From: CAJINA01 sp964636125
GTDB taxonomy: Bacteria > Desulfobacterota > Desulfobacteria > Desulfobacterales > CAJINA01
Direction: 5' to 3'
DNA: 64,000 nt
Assembly: GCA_964636125.1 (NCBI GenBank)
Contig: CAZWPX010000026.1
Coordinates: forward strand, 1 to 64,000
This document shows positions 52,911 through 60,917 of this stretch, in pieces. A program made the position numbers and the translations under genes. The stretch's first letter is position 1. Each line of letters starts with the position of its first letter. Below the pieces are notes generated by a model. The model ran no database searches and had not been told where the DNA came from. It saw only the letters and a program-made list of their open reading frames with translations.

Positions 52911-54355
52911 GCACCCGGCAGACCCTGATTGAACTGAAAAACGTCACGGCGCGTGTCCGGAACAGACCCATCCTGCCGGCGACTTCCTGGAAAATTGAAA
53001 CCGGGCACCACTGGGCCGTTATCGGCCCCAACGGCTCCGGCAAATCTACCCTGGTAGGCATCCTCGCCGGCCGGGTACCGGTTATAAAAGGGCATACGGT
53101 GCGCCCCTGCCCACCAGCCGCCATACGGTCAATCTCTTTTGAAATGATCGATCGCCTGATGACCCGGGAAGAGGTGTTGGACGATGCCAGGCACTTTGCC
53201 AACCGGCCGGATGAAACCACCACCGCACGGGCCATTATCCAGCCTGATCCGACCCAGGTAAGCAACGCCGATGTCAGACGGGCGGCCGACGCAATGGGAA
53301 TCCGTCACCTGCTGAAAAGGAGTATCCGCAATCTTTCCTCGGGTGAATTCCGCAAAGTGCTGCTGGCCGGCGCAATGGCCGGCAAACCACGCCTGCTGAT
53401 TCTTGATGAGCCTTATGAAGGCCTGGACGCGCCCGCAGCGACTAATCTTGCCCGAATCATTCCCCGGCTTATGCAAGCCGGGATTGGCGTCGTACTGGTT
53501 ACCCACCAGTTGAATAGAATCAGCTCTCACTTTACCCATGTCCTGTGTGTCAAATCCGGCCGGGTCATAGAACAGGGGCCTCGCACAGGGATACTGATTC
53601 CGGATAAAATTGCCGCTCTTTACGGCAGTCGACAGCCGCGGCGGCCGGTCTCCGGTATCAAACCGGCAGGCAGCCCGCCTTCCGGTGGCCGGGAACTGAT
53701 CACTTTGCGGAACACAACGGTTATCTATGGCGCCAAGGTGGTGCTTAATCGCCTGAACTGGACGTTTTGCGAGGGTGAAAACTGGGCGGTTCTCGGGCCC
53801 AACGGTTCCGGGAAATCAACCCTGGTAAAACTGATCACCGGGGACCACCCCCAGGCCTATGCCAACCACATCCGCCTGTTCGGTCGGCGCCGGGGATCCG
53901 GCGAAAGTATCTGGGAGATCAAGAAGCATATCGGCCTCATCTCTTCTGAACTGCAAATTCGCTACCGCAAAGGTATCCGGGTAATCGAGGTCATCCGGTC
54001 GGGCTTTTTCGACTCGGTCGGACTCTATCGCCGCTGCAATGCGGCCCAGAAAAATCTGGCTGACCGGTGGCTGGTCAATATCGACCTGCCCGCGAAACGG
54101 GCGCATCCCTTTGACCGGCTCTCTTATGGGGAAAAGCGATTGGTGCTGCTGGCCCGGGCCATGGTAAAGACTCCCCAATTGCTGGTAATGGATGAGCCCT
54201 GCCAGGGCCTCGATCCCGAAAACCGTAACCGAATCCTGTCCATCGTGGCGCAGATCTGCAGCCTGGCCTATACGCACTTGCTGTTTATTACCCACCTGCC
54301 TGAAGAAATCCCGCGTGCCATCACCCGGGTACTCGAACTGCCGCCCCCGAAATAA
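52907..54355 (+). CDS. Tandem ABC ATPase, ModF-like
   Basis: 482 residues from a GTG that overlaps the nadE stop (GTGA). Two ATPase domains: the first with GPNGSGKST (about 40-48), LSSGEFRKVLLAGAM and LLILDEPYEGLD; the second with GPNGSGKST (about 295-305), LSYGEKRLVLLARAM and LLVMDEPCQGLD. This matches ModF (PhrA), a soluble double ATPase of molybdenum operons. No permease or binding protein adjoins it, so the molybdate role is by similarity only. Confidence 0.85.
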   Translation: MSTRQTLIELKNVTARVRNRPILPATSWKIETGHHWAVIGPNGSGKSTLVGILAGRVPVIKGHTVRPCPPAAIRSISFEMIDRLMTREEVLDDARHFANRPDETTTARAIIQPDPTQVSNADVRRAADAMGIRHLLKRSIRNLSSGEFRKVLLAGAMAGKPRLLILDEPYEGLDAPAATNLARIIPRLMQAGIGVVLVTHQLNRISSHFTHVLCVKSGRVIEQGPRTGILIPDKIAALYGSRQPRRPVSGIKPAGSPPSGGRELITLRNTTVIYGAKVVLNRLNWTFCEGENWAVLGPNGSGKSTLVKLITGDHPQAYANHIRLFGRRRGSGESIWEIKKHIGLISSELQIRYRKGIRVIEVIRSGFFDSVGLYRRCNAAQKNLADRWLVNIDLPAKRAHPFDRLSYGEKRLVLLARAMVKTPQLLVMDEPCQGLDPENRNRILSIVAQICSLAYTHLLFITHLPEEIPRAITRVLELPPPK

Positions 54356-54547
54356 CAGCCGGATAAATACCTCTGGCCACTAGACACCGAACCAATTTCT
54401 CCTTGCAATTGAAGAGCTATAGACATACGCTCGCAGCTATCAATGTATGCCAACCGGGACGAAAAGCCAGCCCTCTGCCGGCCCTTTGAAACGGGAGTAG
54501 TGAAGTGGAAGTGAAATGGCAGCGACGCTTCAGGGTGCTCTGGAAAA

Positions 54548-54766
54548 GCTGGGGCTTTTTCGCCGAAGTCCTTCGCCCCGCTGACGGTTCCGGAAGGTCA
54601 TTACTTCGTAATGGGCGACAACCGAGACAACAGCGCCTACTCCCGCTATTTCGGATTTGTCAAACGCCGCCGCATCGTCGGTAAAGCTCTCGCGGTGGTC
54701 GTCTCGCTGGATATTTTCAACTGGTACAAGCCGCGCTGGGAAAGATCTTTCACCCGCTTGCCTTAA
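54548..54766 (+). pseudogene. Signal peptidase I (lepB) 3' fragment
   Basis: The frame ending at the TAA 54764-54766 reads PLTVPEGHYFVMGDNRDNS, then YSRYFGFVKRRRIVGKAL, the boxes D and E of signal peptidase I. The upstream parts with the catalytic serine (box B) and the lysine (box C) are absent; the sequence before about 54548 does not continue the family. It is a decayed tail with no start codon. Confidence 0.8.
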
Positions 54767-55186
54767 TATCGGTATCTGATGGTAAAGGCTGCCCTCTTTT
54801 CTGTACAAGAAAAGTACCGAAACGATACGATGACGAATGCGGGTCGGAGACAGATTAGCAACCAGTGTTAAAAGGCAGCTGTCGTTGGTAGATCGGGGAG
54901 TGGTTTAGAAGAATAAAGGCGCGGACTATATCAGATAGTCCGTGCCTTTTTGTTACCAATGTAACTGCGGACTAATGGTCGTTAGTGCGGAGGATCAATA
55001 TAGCATGCTTGTGGTTTGTCGGGGATATCACCATGCTTTCAGTAAGATAGGTTAGATGGCAACATAAAGCAGATACATGTAACGCCATATCTAACTGGTG
55101 TGATAAATACATCTGAGCTCAGTGAATTGTTATGCAATTCTTTGGAGTGCTGATAGCATCTTTAACCCGAAAAGTATTACATGATT
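54767..55186. other. Non-coding stretch of the decay zone
   Basis: 420 bp, with no gene seen apart from the terminator listed separately. Together with the lepB fragment and the 190 bp after the ModF-like gene, it makes an 831-bp region without an intact gene. An untranslated RNA ending at the terminator is possible but I do not recognise one. Confidence 0.4.
54915..54951 (+). terminator. Intrinsic terminator
   Basis: Stem AAGGCGCGGACTAT / ATAGTCCGTGCCTT (13 of 14 pairs) with a 5-base loop, followed by a run of five T. No intact rightward gene lies upstream, so it probably belonged to a lost gene or a small RNA. Confidence 0.75.
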
Positions 55187-56266
55187 TCACTTTAGAGATA
55201 TAGTCTCTCCAATTTTCATAATCCATAACCGCTTTGGGTCAAACCCTTTTTCTAAGCCCGCTTTTTTAAACAATTCCGCTGGTTCAAAAAGCGGCTCCTC
55301 TGATAAATCTATTGTTCCCCAATGGATAGCAATCATGGTTTTGGCCTTTAAATCTAATCCTGTTTGAAATGATTCCGTTGGATGCATATGATTGTTAAAT
55401 CCATATTTTCGGTTTCCATATGTTCCAATAGGTAGCAACGCATAATCAAACCCGCCAATTTCTGTGCCAATTTTTTTAAATACAATCGGTGAATAGGCAG
55501 TATCTCCGGCAAAAAACAGTTTCCTTTTAGAAGAAAGAATTGACCATGAACACCAGAGTGTCTTGTTTTTATCAAAAAATCCACGACTGGAATAGTGAAC
55601 CATTGGATGTGAATTAAACTGCAAGCCATCTAATGCAATACTGTGGTGCCAATCGAGCTCATGGATCTTAACATAGCCTTTATCCTTGAAAAACTCGCCT
55701 AGTCCCAATGGAACAACGGCCTCAACATCCTTTTTATTCGGTAAAGATTCAATAAAATTAGCATCGAGGTGATCATAATGGTTATGAGATATTACGATAA
55801 TATTCACTGCAGGCAGGTTTTTTGCGGCAATTCCGGGAAGAACAGATCTACTTGGTCCAAAAGGTCCAGGCCCTGAGCGTTTAGCAAAAAAAGGATCAGT
55901 CAAAATCACCTTACCATCAATCTTGAGTAAAACAGTACTTTGTCCAATCCAGGTAATCGTATCTTCACTACCTATGTTCTTAAACTGTTTCATAGCCCTA
56001 TTCTCGTCAACTACATGATCAGCTGGAATCTTATTTGATTTTGATGGTGAGAATATTCTATTCCAGATAAATTTGAAACCTTCTGTTTCAGCTGGTTCGA
56101 TAAGTGGATAATTTCTAAAACCTTTCTCAGTATGATGCATTGTTTTTTTCATTACCCTTAACTCGGCATGAGAGGATGATGAACACCCCATTAAAAGTAA
56201 TGCAAAGAAAACAATACCTACTTTGCAGGTAGATAGAGCAATTGATTTTAACCGTCGCTTTTTCAT
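55187..56266 (-). CDS. MBL-fold metallohydrolase lipoprotein (UlaG/RomA/NAPE-PLD-like)
   Basis: 359 residues. Lipoprotein signal at 1-30 with lipobox LLMGC. The metallo-beta-lactamase motif is HNHYDH, with later ligands in FFAGDTAYS and the histidine in AIHWGTIDLS. This grouping is closest to RomA/NAPE-PLD-type hydrolases; substrate unknown, periplasmic or outer membrane. Base composition is clearly more AT-rich than the left part of the window, which suggests separate ancestry. It is the last gene of the leftward run that starts at the MarR gene. Confidence 0.9.
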   Translation of the reverse strand: MKKRRLKSIALSTCKVGIVFFALLLMGCSSSSHAELRVMKKTMHHTEKGFRNYPLIEPAETEGFKFIWNRIFSPSKSNKIPADHVVDENRAMKQFKNIGSEDTITWIGQSTVLLKIDGKVILTDPFFAKRSGPGPFGPSRSVLPGIAAKNLPAVNIIVISHNHYDHLDANFIESLPNKKDVEAVVPLGLGEFFKDKGYVKIHELDWHHSIALDGLQFNSHPMVHYSSRGFFDKNKTLWCSWSILSSKRKLFFAGDTAYSPIVFKKIGTEIGGFDYALLPIGTYGNRKYGFNNHMHPTESFQTGLDLKAKTMIAIHWGTIDLSEEPLFEPAELFKKAGLEKGFDPKRLWIMKIGETISLK

Positions 56267-56383
56267 AGCTATTTTTTTCTCATTATTTCAGTATAAGAGG
56301 ATATTACATATGCAATTCATTAGTCAAAATCAGAGAACACTTGATGTTGCATAACGTTAAAATTGAGTTGCTTCTTTATCTGA

Positions 56384-56872
56384 TTAAACTTTGTTTAGAA
56401 AAGAATATTTTATTGCCTCATACTTGCACCCATCAATACAGGTACCACAGAGAATGCATTCGATATTTTCCATTTTGTTTTGTTCAACCATATCTTCTAC
56501 AGGAAGGCTCATTGGACAGCTATCAATGCAAGTGTGGCAGTGTTTACACTTATCGGAATTTGCTTGCAGTTGTAAGGAGGGCCACCCAAATCTATTTCTT
56601 GTCTTTCTGCCAATTATCATGAAGGGAGCCATCCAGCATATATGATGACAGAATGATCTTTTTCCAAAAATAAAAGCAGGGAATACAATAAGGAACAAAA
56701 GGACTAAAAAGTAAGCAATGAGAGCGTTAATATCCCCAATAGAAAGGCCGTAGCTCGTATCGTAGAAAAAGTCAATTTGCTGATAACCACCATTTATAAC
56801 CGCAAGGATACCTATAGTACTGATCCATGGTATCCAAATTATCCATTTGATGTAATCCCCTTGGTCCACCAT
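56384..56872 (-). CDS. NapH-like membrane protein with two 4Fe-4S clusters
   Basis: 162 residues. Two hydrophobic segments (about 9-27 and 48-68), a CHHICWMAPF motif like the C-x3-C-P of NapH, then two ferredoxin motifs, CKHCHTCIDSCP and CILCGTCIDGCKYEA. It carries electrons at the inner membrane. The ATG has no ribosome site and lies 34 bp inside the flavodoxin gene in another frame. One extra G in the GGGG run at about 56852-56855 would join the two frames as ...WWTKGDYIKWIIW, so it may be the C-terminal half of a split or frameshifted protein. Confidence 0.8.
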   Translation of the reverse strand: MVDQGDYIKWIIWIPWISTIGILAVINGGYQQIDFFYDTSYGLSIGDINALIAYFLVLLFLIVFPAFIFGKRSFCHHICWMAPFMIIGRKTRNRFGWPSLQLQANSDKCKHCHTCIDSCPMSLPVEDMVEQNKMENIECILCGTCIDGCKYEAIKYSFLNKV

Positions 56873-57555
56873 TCAGGTCCGAAATAAGTGGAAAATTCTC
56901 TTAAGGTCAGGGCTTTCTTAAATACTGAGGTGTTTCCTTTTTCAACTTCGGATTTTATAAACTCGGCATATTCACGGACGTTTTTATAAGTGTTTTGGTC
57001 CGGCAAGATGGTGTTCTGTTTTGTTTTTATCTCTTTGCTATTTGCTTTAAAAGAAAGTGAATAGGAACTGATAGTCATAAAAGTTTTCAGCCCCACCGGC
57101 ACACCGTTTTTTTGAACCAGGCCCTCCAATATAGAGCATGCGGCATTATATTGGTTCCCTTCAGGCCCGCCGAAAGTGACATATACAGCCACCGGAATTC
57201 CTTTAAGATCGGGTAAGGATTGAATAAAATCTTTTACAAAATCCGGGATATCATAATAAAAAACAGGGGCTCCGATTACGATGAGATCAGCATTGGTAAT
57301 TTTTGTCTGATCAAAATCGCACAGGTCTCCGTAAATAACAGTAATGCCTTTTTTCTCAAGCGTCCGGGCAAGAACTTTTCCACATTTTTGAGTATTACCG
57401 GTTTGACTATACCATAGGACGGTGGCGTTCCTTATATTTTTGGACTTCATGGGAACTTTTGCCTTTATAGTACTGATATTAACACATGCAGATAATGCAG
57501 GCAATGTTACTGCTGCTAAGGCACTTTTCTTTAAAAATGTCCGTCTACTTTCCAT
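56839..57555 (-). CDS. Flavodoxin-domain protein with Tat-type signal
   Basis: 238 residues from the ATG at 57555; the open frame extends 47 codons further, but that part overlaps a gene remnant. The N-terminus SRRTFLKKSALAAV is a twin-arginine pattern followed by LSAC, so export as a lipoprotein is possible. The flavodoxin FMN loop is YSQTGNTQK, and VIGAPVFYYDIPDF is the second loop. It carries one or two electrons on FMN. Its end (FGPEWWTKG) runs out of frame into the NapH-like gene. A role as electron carrier to that protein is inferred. Confidence 0.85.
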   Translation of the reverse strand: MESRRTFLKKSALAAVTLPALSACVNISTIKAKVPMKSKNIRNATVLWYSQTGNTQKCGKVLARTLEKKGITVIYGDLCDFDQTKITNADLIVIGAPVFYYDIPDFVKDFIQSLPDLKGIPVAVYVTFGGPEGNQYNAACSILEGLVQKNGVPVGLKTFMTISSYSLSFKANSKEIKTKQNTILPDQNTYKNVREYAEFIKSEVEKGNTSVFKKALTLREFSTYFGPEWWTKGITSNG

Positions 57556-57577
57556 GGGGGTTCCACTTTTTTCGATG

Positions 57578-57727
57578 TTAGCATAATAAGATACAGTTAA
57601 GCTCATTGCACCCACTTGCGGAGTACACCATTTCAAACTGCCAGTTGCGGATCCATTTAAGCTCCTCCACTGGACACGCCAATGCGAACTCATCATTCGG
57701 CGTCGCCTTAATAGTAACCTGATGTGA
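57578..57727 (-). pseudogene. SRPBCC (START-like) gene remnant
   Basis: On the minus strand a frame without start codon reads VTIKATPNDEFALACPVEEL, then KWIRNWQFEMVYSASGCNE. This resembles SRPBCC-family proteins of the kind ATPeeVF-l-CP-rE--WI-gWe-emVYSeSG-aE. The rest of the domain (~90 residues) is missing. Confidence 0.5.
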
Positions 57728-57740
57728 AACAGTGTATCTT

Positions 57741-57905
57741 TTAGCCTTGCAGTATCTTCACCGACAAATTATTTTGGTCTATTATCGTGTACGCGTACTT
57801 GTGTTCGACTGGACAATAGACATCAGATGCAACGACCAGGAACCAGTGTAACTCCGCGATGTTTTTGACCTCAACACCGCCCAACGCTTTCATCAGACGT
57901 TTCAT
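57741..57905 (-). CDS. Small unrecognised ORF downstream of the DUF4442 gene
   Basis: 54 codons, starting 19 bp after the DUF4442 stop on the same strand, with ATG following a GATGATGAATA leader but no clear ribosome site. The product has VEVKNIAELHWFLVVASDVY near its start. I do not recognise it. It may be the 5' part of a lost gene in this decaying segment. Confidence 0.25.
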   Translation of the reverse strand: MKRLMKALGGVEVKNIAELHWFLVVASDVYCPVEHKYAYTIIDQNNLSVKILQG

Positions 57906-57923
57906 TATTCATCATCTACCCAC

Positions 57924-58391
57924 TTAATTGTTAAGTTGTTTTTCGGAGATATACATATTTATGACTGCTCTGAACACTTCCACGCCATTGGTATCCGTCA
58001 CATGCACTGTCATGGGAAGTTCTTGGGGCGTTACCAGATTGGCGGCTGTCATTTCACAGGTCGCTTTTAAATTGGTTTTGGCCATTTTTAGGTAAGATAC
58101 GGTCATCTCTTTAGGAATCCAGCGCATATTTTTAGGAATACTGACTTCAAGCATTGACCCCGCCGCAAGTTCACTGACGTTGCACATGGCAATAGCGTGG
58201 ACGGATTTCAGGTGATTTGTTACAGCCCGCCTTTTTTTAAAATGAATTTCACAATAACCAGGCCTTAACTCTATAAAGCGTGGTTTTATATTTGCAAAGT
58301 ACGGTGCTTTAAAACAAACCAACTTTGAAAAAATGATTTTGCCAAATGGCAATTTTTCACATATTTGCCAAACTCGCATTAATTGATTCAT
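57924..58391 (-). CDS. DUF4442 (hotdog-fold) protein
   Basis: 155 residues. Motif pattern of DUF4442: RFIELRPGYCEIHFKKRRAVTN-type beta strands, then SVHAIAMCNVSELAAG (the long central helix) and IPKEMTVSYLKMAKT. Such proteins resemble acyl-CoA thioesterases, but activity is not shown. It lies 52 bp behind the methyltransferase fragment on the same strand. Confidence 0.85.
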   Translation of the reverse strand: MNQLMRVWQICEKLPFGKIIFSKLVCFKAPYFANIKPRFIELRPGYCEIHFKKRRAVTNHLKSVHAIAMCNVSELAAGSMLEVSIPKNMRWIPKEMTVSYLKMAKTNLKATCEMTAANLVTPQELPMTVHVTDTNGVEVFRAVINMYISEKQLNN

Positions 58392-58443
58392 AATTGCCCT
58401 ATTTCTAGGGGCGCCCGGTTTGGCCGCCCCTGTTGGATAACTG

Positions 58444-58755
58444 CTATTTTCTGGCCACTATGGCCATTTCATTTGATTCTGGATTAAAGGCCTGGCCGGC
58501 AACGTCTGCAAACAGTGCTTCAACTTGAAAACTGCTCGCATTGAATTCCTGTTTAAGCATAGATGGGCTAAAATGCTGCAACCAGTTAACAGATTCCTTA
58601 ATAAATGCATGGTTGCGGCTTGATACGTCAATGTCAGCGTTCAAATGACATTGAAGCATCTGTTTGGCCGTATGTTCATTTGTCCACAACTCATTTGCGG
58701 TATAAAACTGAAAAGGTTTTGGACGTGAATTGATTTCTTTTATTTCTTTAAACAT
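58444..58755 (-). pseudogene. SAM-dependent methyltransferase with internal deletion
   Basis: 103 residues. Residues 14-60 (FQFYTANELWTNEHTAKQML and onward to SVNWLQHF) match the start of class I methyltransferases. Residues 64-103 (MLKQEFNASSFQVEALFADV then AGQAFNPESNEMAIVARK) match their end. The ~140 residues between, with the SAM-binding GxGxG motif and the catalytic core, are gone. The frame stays open, so the deletion is in frame and a small protein could still be made. Its ATG abuts the stop of the TIGR04076 gene. Confidence 0.75.
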
Positions 58756-59181
58756 TTATTGACGATCCTCCATTCTAATCTCCATGACAACTTTACCCCA
58801 GCCTCCGCATTGCACACCCACATCCCGGCAGCCAAATCTTTTAAAATGCATTTCATTTGGATCAACCCCGGCATAGAACAACTCGTGCATGCCAAATACA
58901 GCTCCCCCGAAAGAAGACAGGGCAAAGACACACATCCGGTTTGGACAGAGCTTGGAGATAAAATTACCGGCCCCGTCCAAGTAGAACTTGTCACCCACTT
59001 TATGCTGACTGTTGCAGCCATGTGACGCCACAACCTCGACAACAATTGTTTTGTTCACCAGTTCAGGTGCCTTGCTTAGTATTAGTTCGTTCTTGGGGTC
59101 ATCCTTGAATTTTTTCATTTCCGCATCATTGTACCCCAAATGATTCTGAAAAAAGCTCCACATATTTTCTTCGACGCGCAT
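58756..59181 (-). CDS. TIGR04076 family protein
   Basis: 141 residues. The family core VEVVASHGCNSQHKVGDKFY (conserved Cys, then HKVGD) is followed by LCPNRMCVFALSSFGGAVFG and CRDVGVQCGGWGKVVMEIR. Cysteines and the HKVGD turn suggest a metal or ligand site; the function is unknown. GGAGG lies upstream of the ATG. It is the second gene after marR, with a 148-bp gap. Confidence 0.85.
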   Translation of the reverse strand: MRVEENMWSFFQNHLGYNDAEMKKFKDDPKNELILSKAPELVNKTIVVEVVASHGCNSQHKVGDKFYLDGAGNFISKLCPNRMCVFALSSFGGAVFGMHELFYAGVDPNEMHFKRFGCRDVGVQCGGWGKVVMEIRMEDRQ

Positions 59182-59329
59182 GGTTGCCTCCTATTTATTT
59201 GTAATGTTTCGGTTTTCCTGAGAAAACGTCTTGCCCAAAGTAACAGTGCAATAAAGGTTCAAACGTTTGTTTTTGCATACATTTTTCCGGTGCTTATTAG
59301 TTTGCTGTCCAACTATTTGGTCAAAAAAA

Positions 59330-59752
59330 TCACATGCTTTTGTTCAGTTTTGTTAATAGAATATTCAATATCTCTTTTTCCTGATCAGAGATGCCTTGAT
59401 AGGCTTTTGTAACCAATCTTTCAGATATTGCTATAAATGACGATTTTAAAGCTTTTCCCTTTGCAGTCAGGCTTATCATGCTGATGCGATTATCATTCAT
59501 ATCCTTTTGTTTTTCAACATAATCTAGGGCAATCAATTTCTTGATAAGAGATGTAATCGTAGACTTATCTTTATCTATAATTTCTGCAATTTCTTTCATC
59601 TGGAGCGACCCTCTTATCAGCAACGCTCCAATGATCTCACCATGAGACGGGGAAATCGCTCCAATATTATGTTTTTTCAATTCCTTAACGAGAAATCTAT
59701 GAGCCTTATAATGTATTCTGCCTATGATAAATAGGATATTATCTTTTTTCAT
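59330..59752 (-). CDS. MarR-family transcriptional regulator
   Basis: 140 residues from the ATG at 59752; a TTG eight codons upstream is in frame. Winged-helix pattern: LLIRGSLQMKEIAEIIDKDKS, TITSLIKKLIALDYVEKQ and the wing DMNDNRISMISLTAKGK. MarR proteins bind small phenolic or oxidant signals and repress nearby genes. A dyad between the -35 and -10 elements of its own promoter suits autoregulation. It heads the leftward set of genes down to 55187. Confidence 0.9.
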   Translation of the reverse strand: MKKDNILFIIGRIHYKAHRFLVKELKKHNIGAISPSHGEIIGALLIRGSLQMKEIAEIIDKDKSTITSLIKKLIALDYVEKQKDMNDNRISMISLTAKGKALKSSFIAISERLVTKAYQGISDQEKEILNILLTKLNKSM

Positions 59753-59758
59753 GCCAAC

Positions 59759-59787
59759 TGAATAGTTTGATAACAAACTAATGTCAA
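59759..59787 (-). promoter_or_regulatory. MarR-gene promoter with overlapping operator; predicted leaderless start
   Basis: On the minus strand TTGACA (59782-59787), 17-base spacer, TATTCA (59759-59764). The perfect dyad TAGTTTG-TTAT-CAAACTA (59763-59780) fills the spacer. The -10 box ends 7 bases before the ATG at 59752, so the mRNA would begin at or next to the start codon. Confidence 0.6.
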
Positions 59788-59831
59788 GTGTTTTTTAGTA
59801 TGAATATTTTACCGATTATCCGTAATATTAT

Positions 59832-59894
59832 TTACCCAGCAAATCGCTTCACTGCTTCCAAAGAATCAAACTGCATGATTGTAATAAACTCAAC
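59832..59894 (-). pseudogene. Possible antibiotic-biosynthesis-monooxygenase-type fragment
   Basis: The frame behind the GNAT stop reads VEFITIMQFDSLEAVKRFAG and ends in TAA. This resembles the helix-strand segment of dimeric alpha-beta-barrel (ABM) proteins, F-T-FDSLEAV-xFAGeD. It has no start and is too short for a gene; support is a single motif. Confidence 0.35.
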
Positions 59895-60426
59895 CTCGTT
59901 GCTCATAGAGTTTTCGAGCGCCCTTATTTCCGGCGGAAACATCGAGGGAAAGCCGTGATGATCCGCAGGCACGAGCGCAGCCTTCGGCATAGTCCATTAA
60001 AGTGGAACCAATGCCTTCCCCACGAAGTTCTTTGTTGACAGCCATGGCTTGAAGATAGAAATCGTCATCCGCGATGTTATCGATAATTCGAAAGAGCGGT
60101 GAGAACAGTGTCGAAACGGCGATCATACGCAGATTAAACCTACCCGCAGCCTGCTTTAAAGGCCTGTCTGAGGATTGGCGGTGTTGCTCGGCTGTGTAGC
60201 CTGAGACCATTCCCACAATGATCTTATTACGTCTGGCAAAGGTTGCATTTTGATGCGAGAGGTCATGGCCTGGTTGTATGAATGCGTTAGTAATTATTCC
60301 CACAAATTGCCGACCGAGCATGAAATGAAAAAAGCCTTCGGCTGCTTCGTCGAGATAGTGAGCAAACTCCCGCCCTTCGTCGATGGTGGGGTTGGCTTTG
60401 CAGAATGTTATTGAGGCATTTTGCAT
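59890..60426 (-). CDS. GNAT-family N-acetyltransferase, C-terminally truncated
   Basis: 178 residues. The acetyl-CoA loop is LRGEGIGSTLMDYAEGCA (R/Q-x2-G-x-G/A type), followed by SRLSLDVSAGNKGARKLYEQRG and a stop. Family members continue with GF/GM and a last beta strand of 20-30 residues, which is missing. The junction runs into an ABM-like fragment, so the gene looks cut by a recombination. AGGAAA precedes the ATG. Activity is doubtful. Confidence 0.75.
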   Translation of the reverse strand: MQNASITFCKANPTIDEGREFAHYLDEAAEGFFHFMLGRQFVGIITNAFIQPGHDLSHQNATFARRNKIIVGMVSGYTAEQHRQSSDRPLKQAAGRFNLRMIAVSTLFSPLFRIIDNIADDDFYLQAMAVNKELRGEGIGSTLMDYAEGCARACGSSRLSLDVSAGNKGARKLYEQRG

Positions 60427-60752
60427 TACGGTTTCCTAAAGTCGAAGAGTTGGATTCGTTTAGGTTCAAATACAATCGGTTAAAAATTTTATTATATCAC
60501 AACTTTTGGTTAACTACATTTTAATGTCAGATACATTTAACGTCGGCTTTGTCGACTGTAAGCTCTTGTTAGGTGACAAACAATGGGACCCGCGCGTTTC
60601 CTTTTCCCGGTGCTTATCTACCACCTGGCCTGACCCCAAAAACCGATCCAGATTTATATTAAAGATATGGTGCGATCAGGACTCTGCAAAGGGGGCAGGA
60701 TAAGATAGTCTGGACTGAGGGATATTGCCAAATTTCTGCACTTATTAAAAAT
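60427..60752. other. Intergenic region with an attC-like imperfect palindrome
   Basis: 326 bp. Around 60533-60574 an ATTTAAC...GGCTT / AAGCT...GTTAGGT arrangement loosely resembles a folded attC site. The match is weak and no integrase is in the window. No gene is seen. Confidence 0.25.
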
Positions 60753-60917
60753 TCAAAACAATACCAGAATGGGTCCGAACGTAATTACGCATAACCCGCG
60801 GGTGATTCCGTCCATGATCAGGGTCGTGTTGCACACAGCGCACTTAAAGGTCTTCAGGGGATGCGTCGTGAAAAATTGCAAGAAGCCGAGACTGAATTTA
60901 CATTGTGGACAATGCAC
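60753..60917 (-). CDS. Small zinc-ribbon protein with C-terminal hydrophobic segment
   Basis: 54 residues from a GTG, 16 bp after the crotonase stop, with GAGG 6-7 bases upstream. Two C-x2-C pairs (CPQC at 3-6, CAVC at 26-29) form a zinc ribbon, followed by a hydrophobic tail (about 41-54). Family proteins of this look usually continue with more membrane segments; here the frame stops at 60753, so it may be truncated. Unrecognised function. Confidence 0.45.
   Translation of the reverse strand: MHCPQCKFSLGFLQFFTTHPLKTFKCAVCNTTLIMDGITRGLCVITFGPILVLF

Noticed and set aside
60533..60574. attC-like site and the idea of an integron cassette array at 55-60.5 kb
   Set aside because: Only one loose ATTTAAC/GTTAGGT pair and isolated GTTATGC cores (near 55131 and 56350) are seen; no paired arms at each gene boundary and no integrase, and the MarR-led operon order argues against cassettes.
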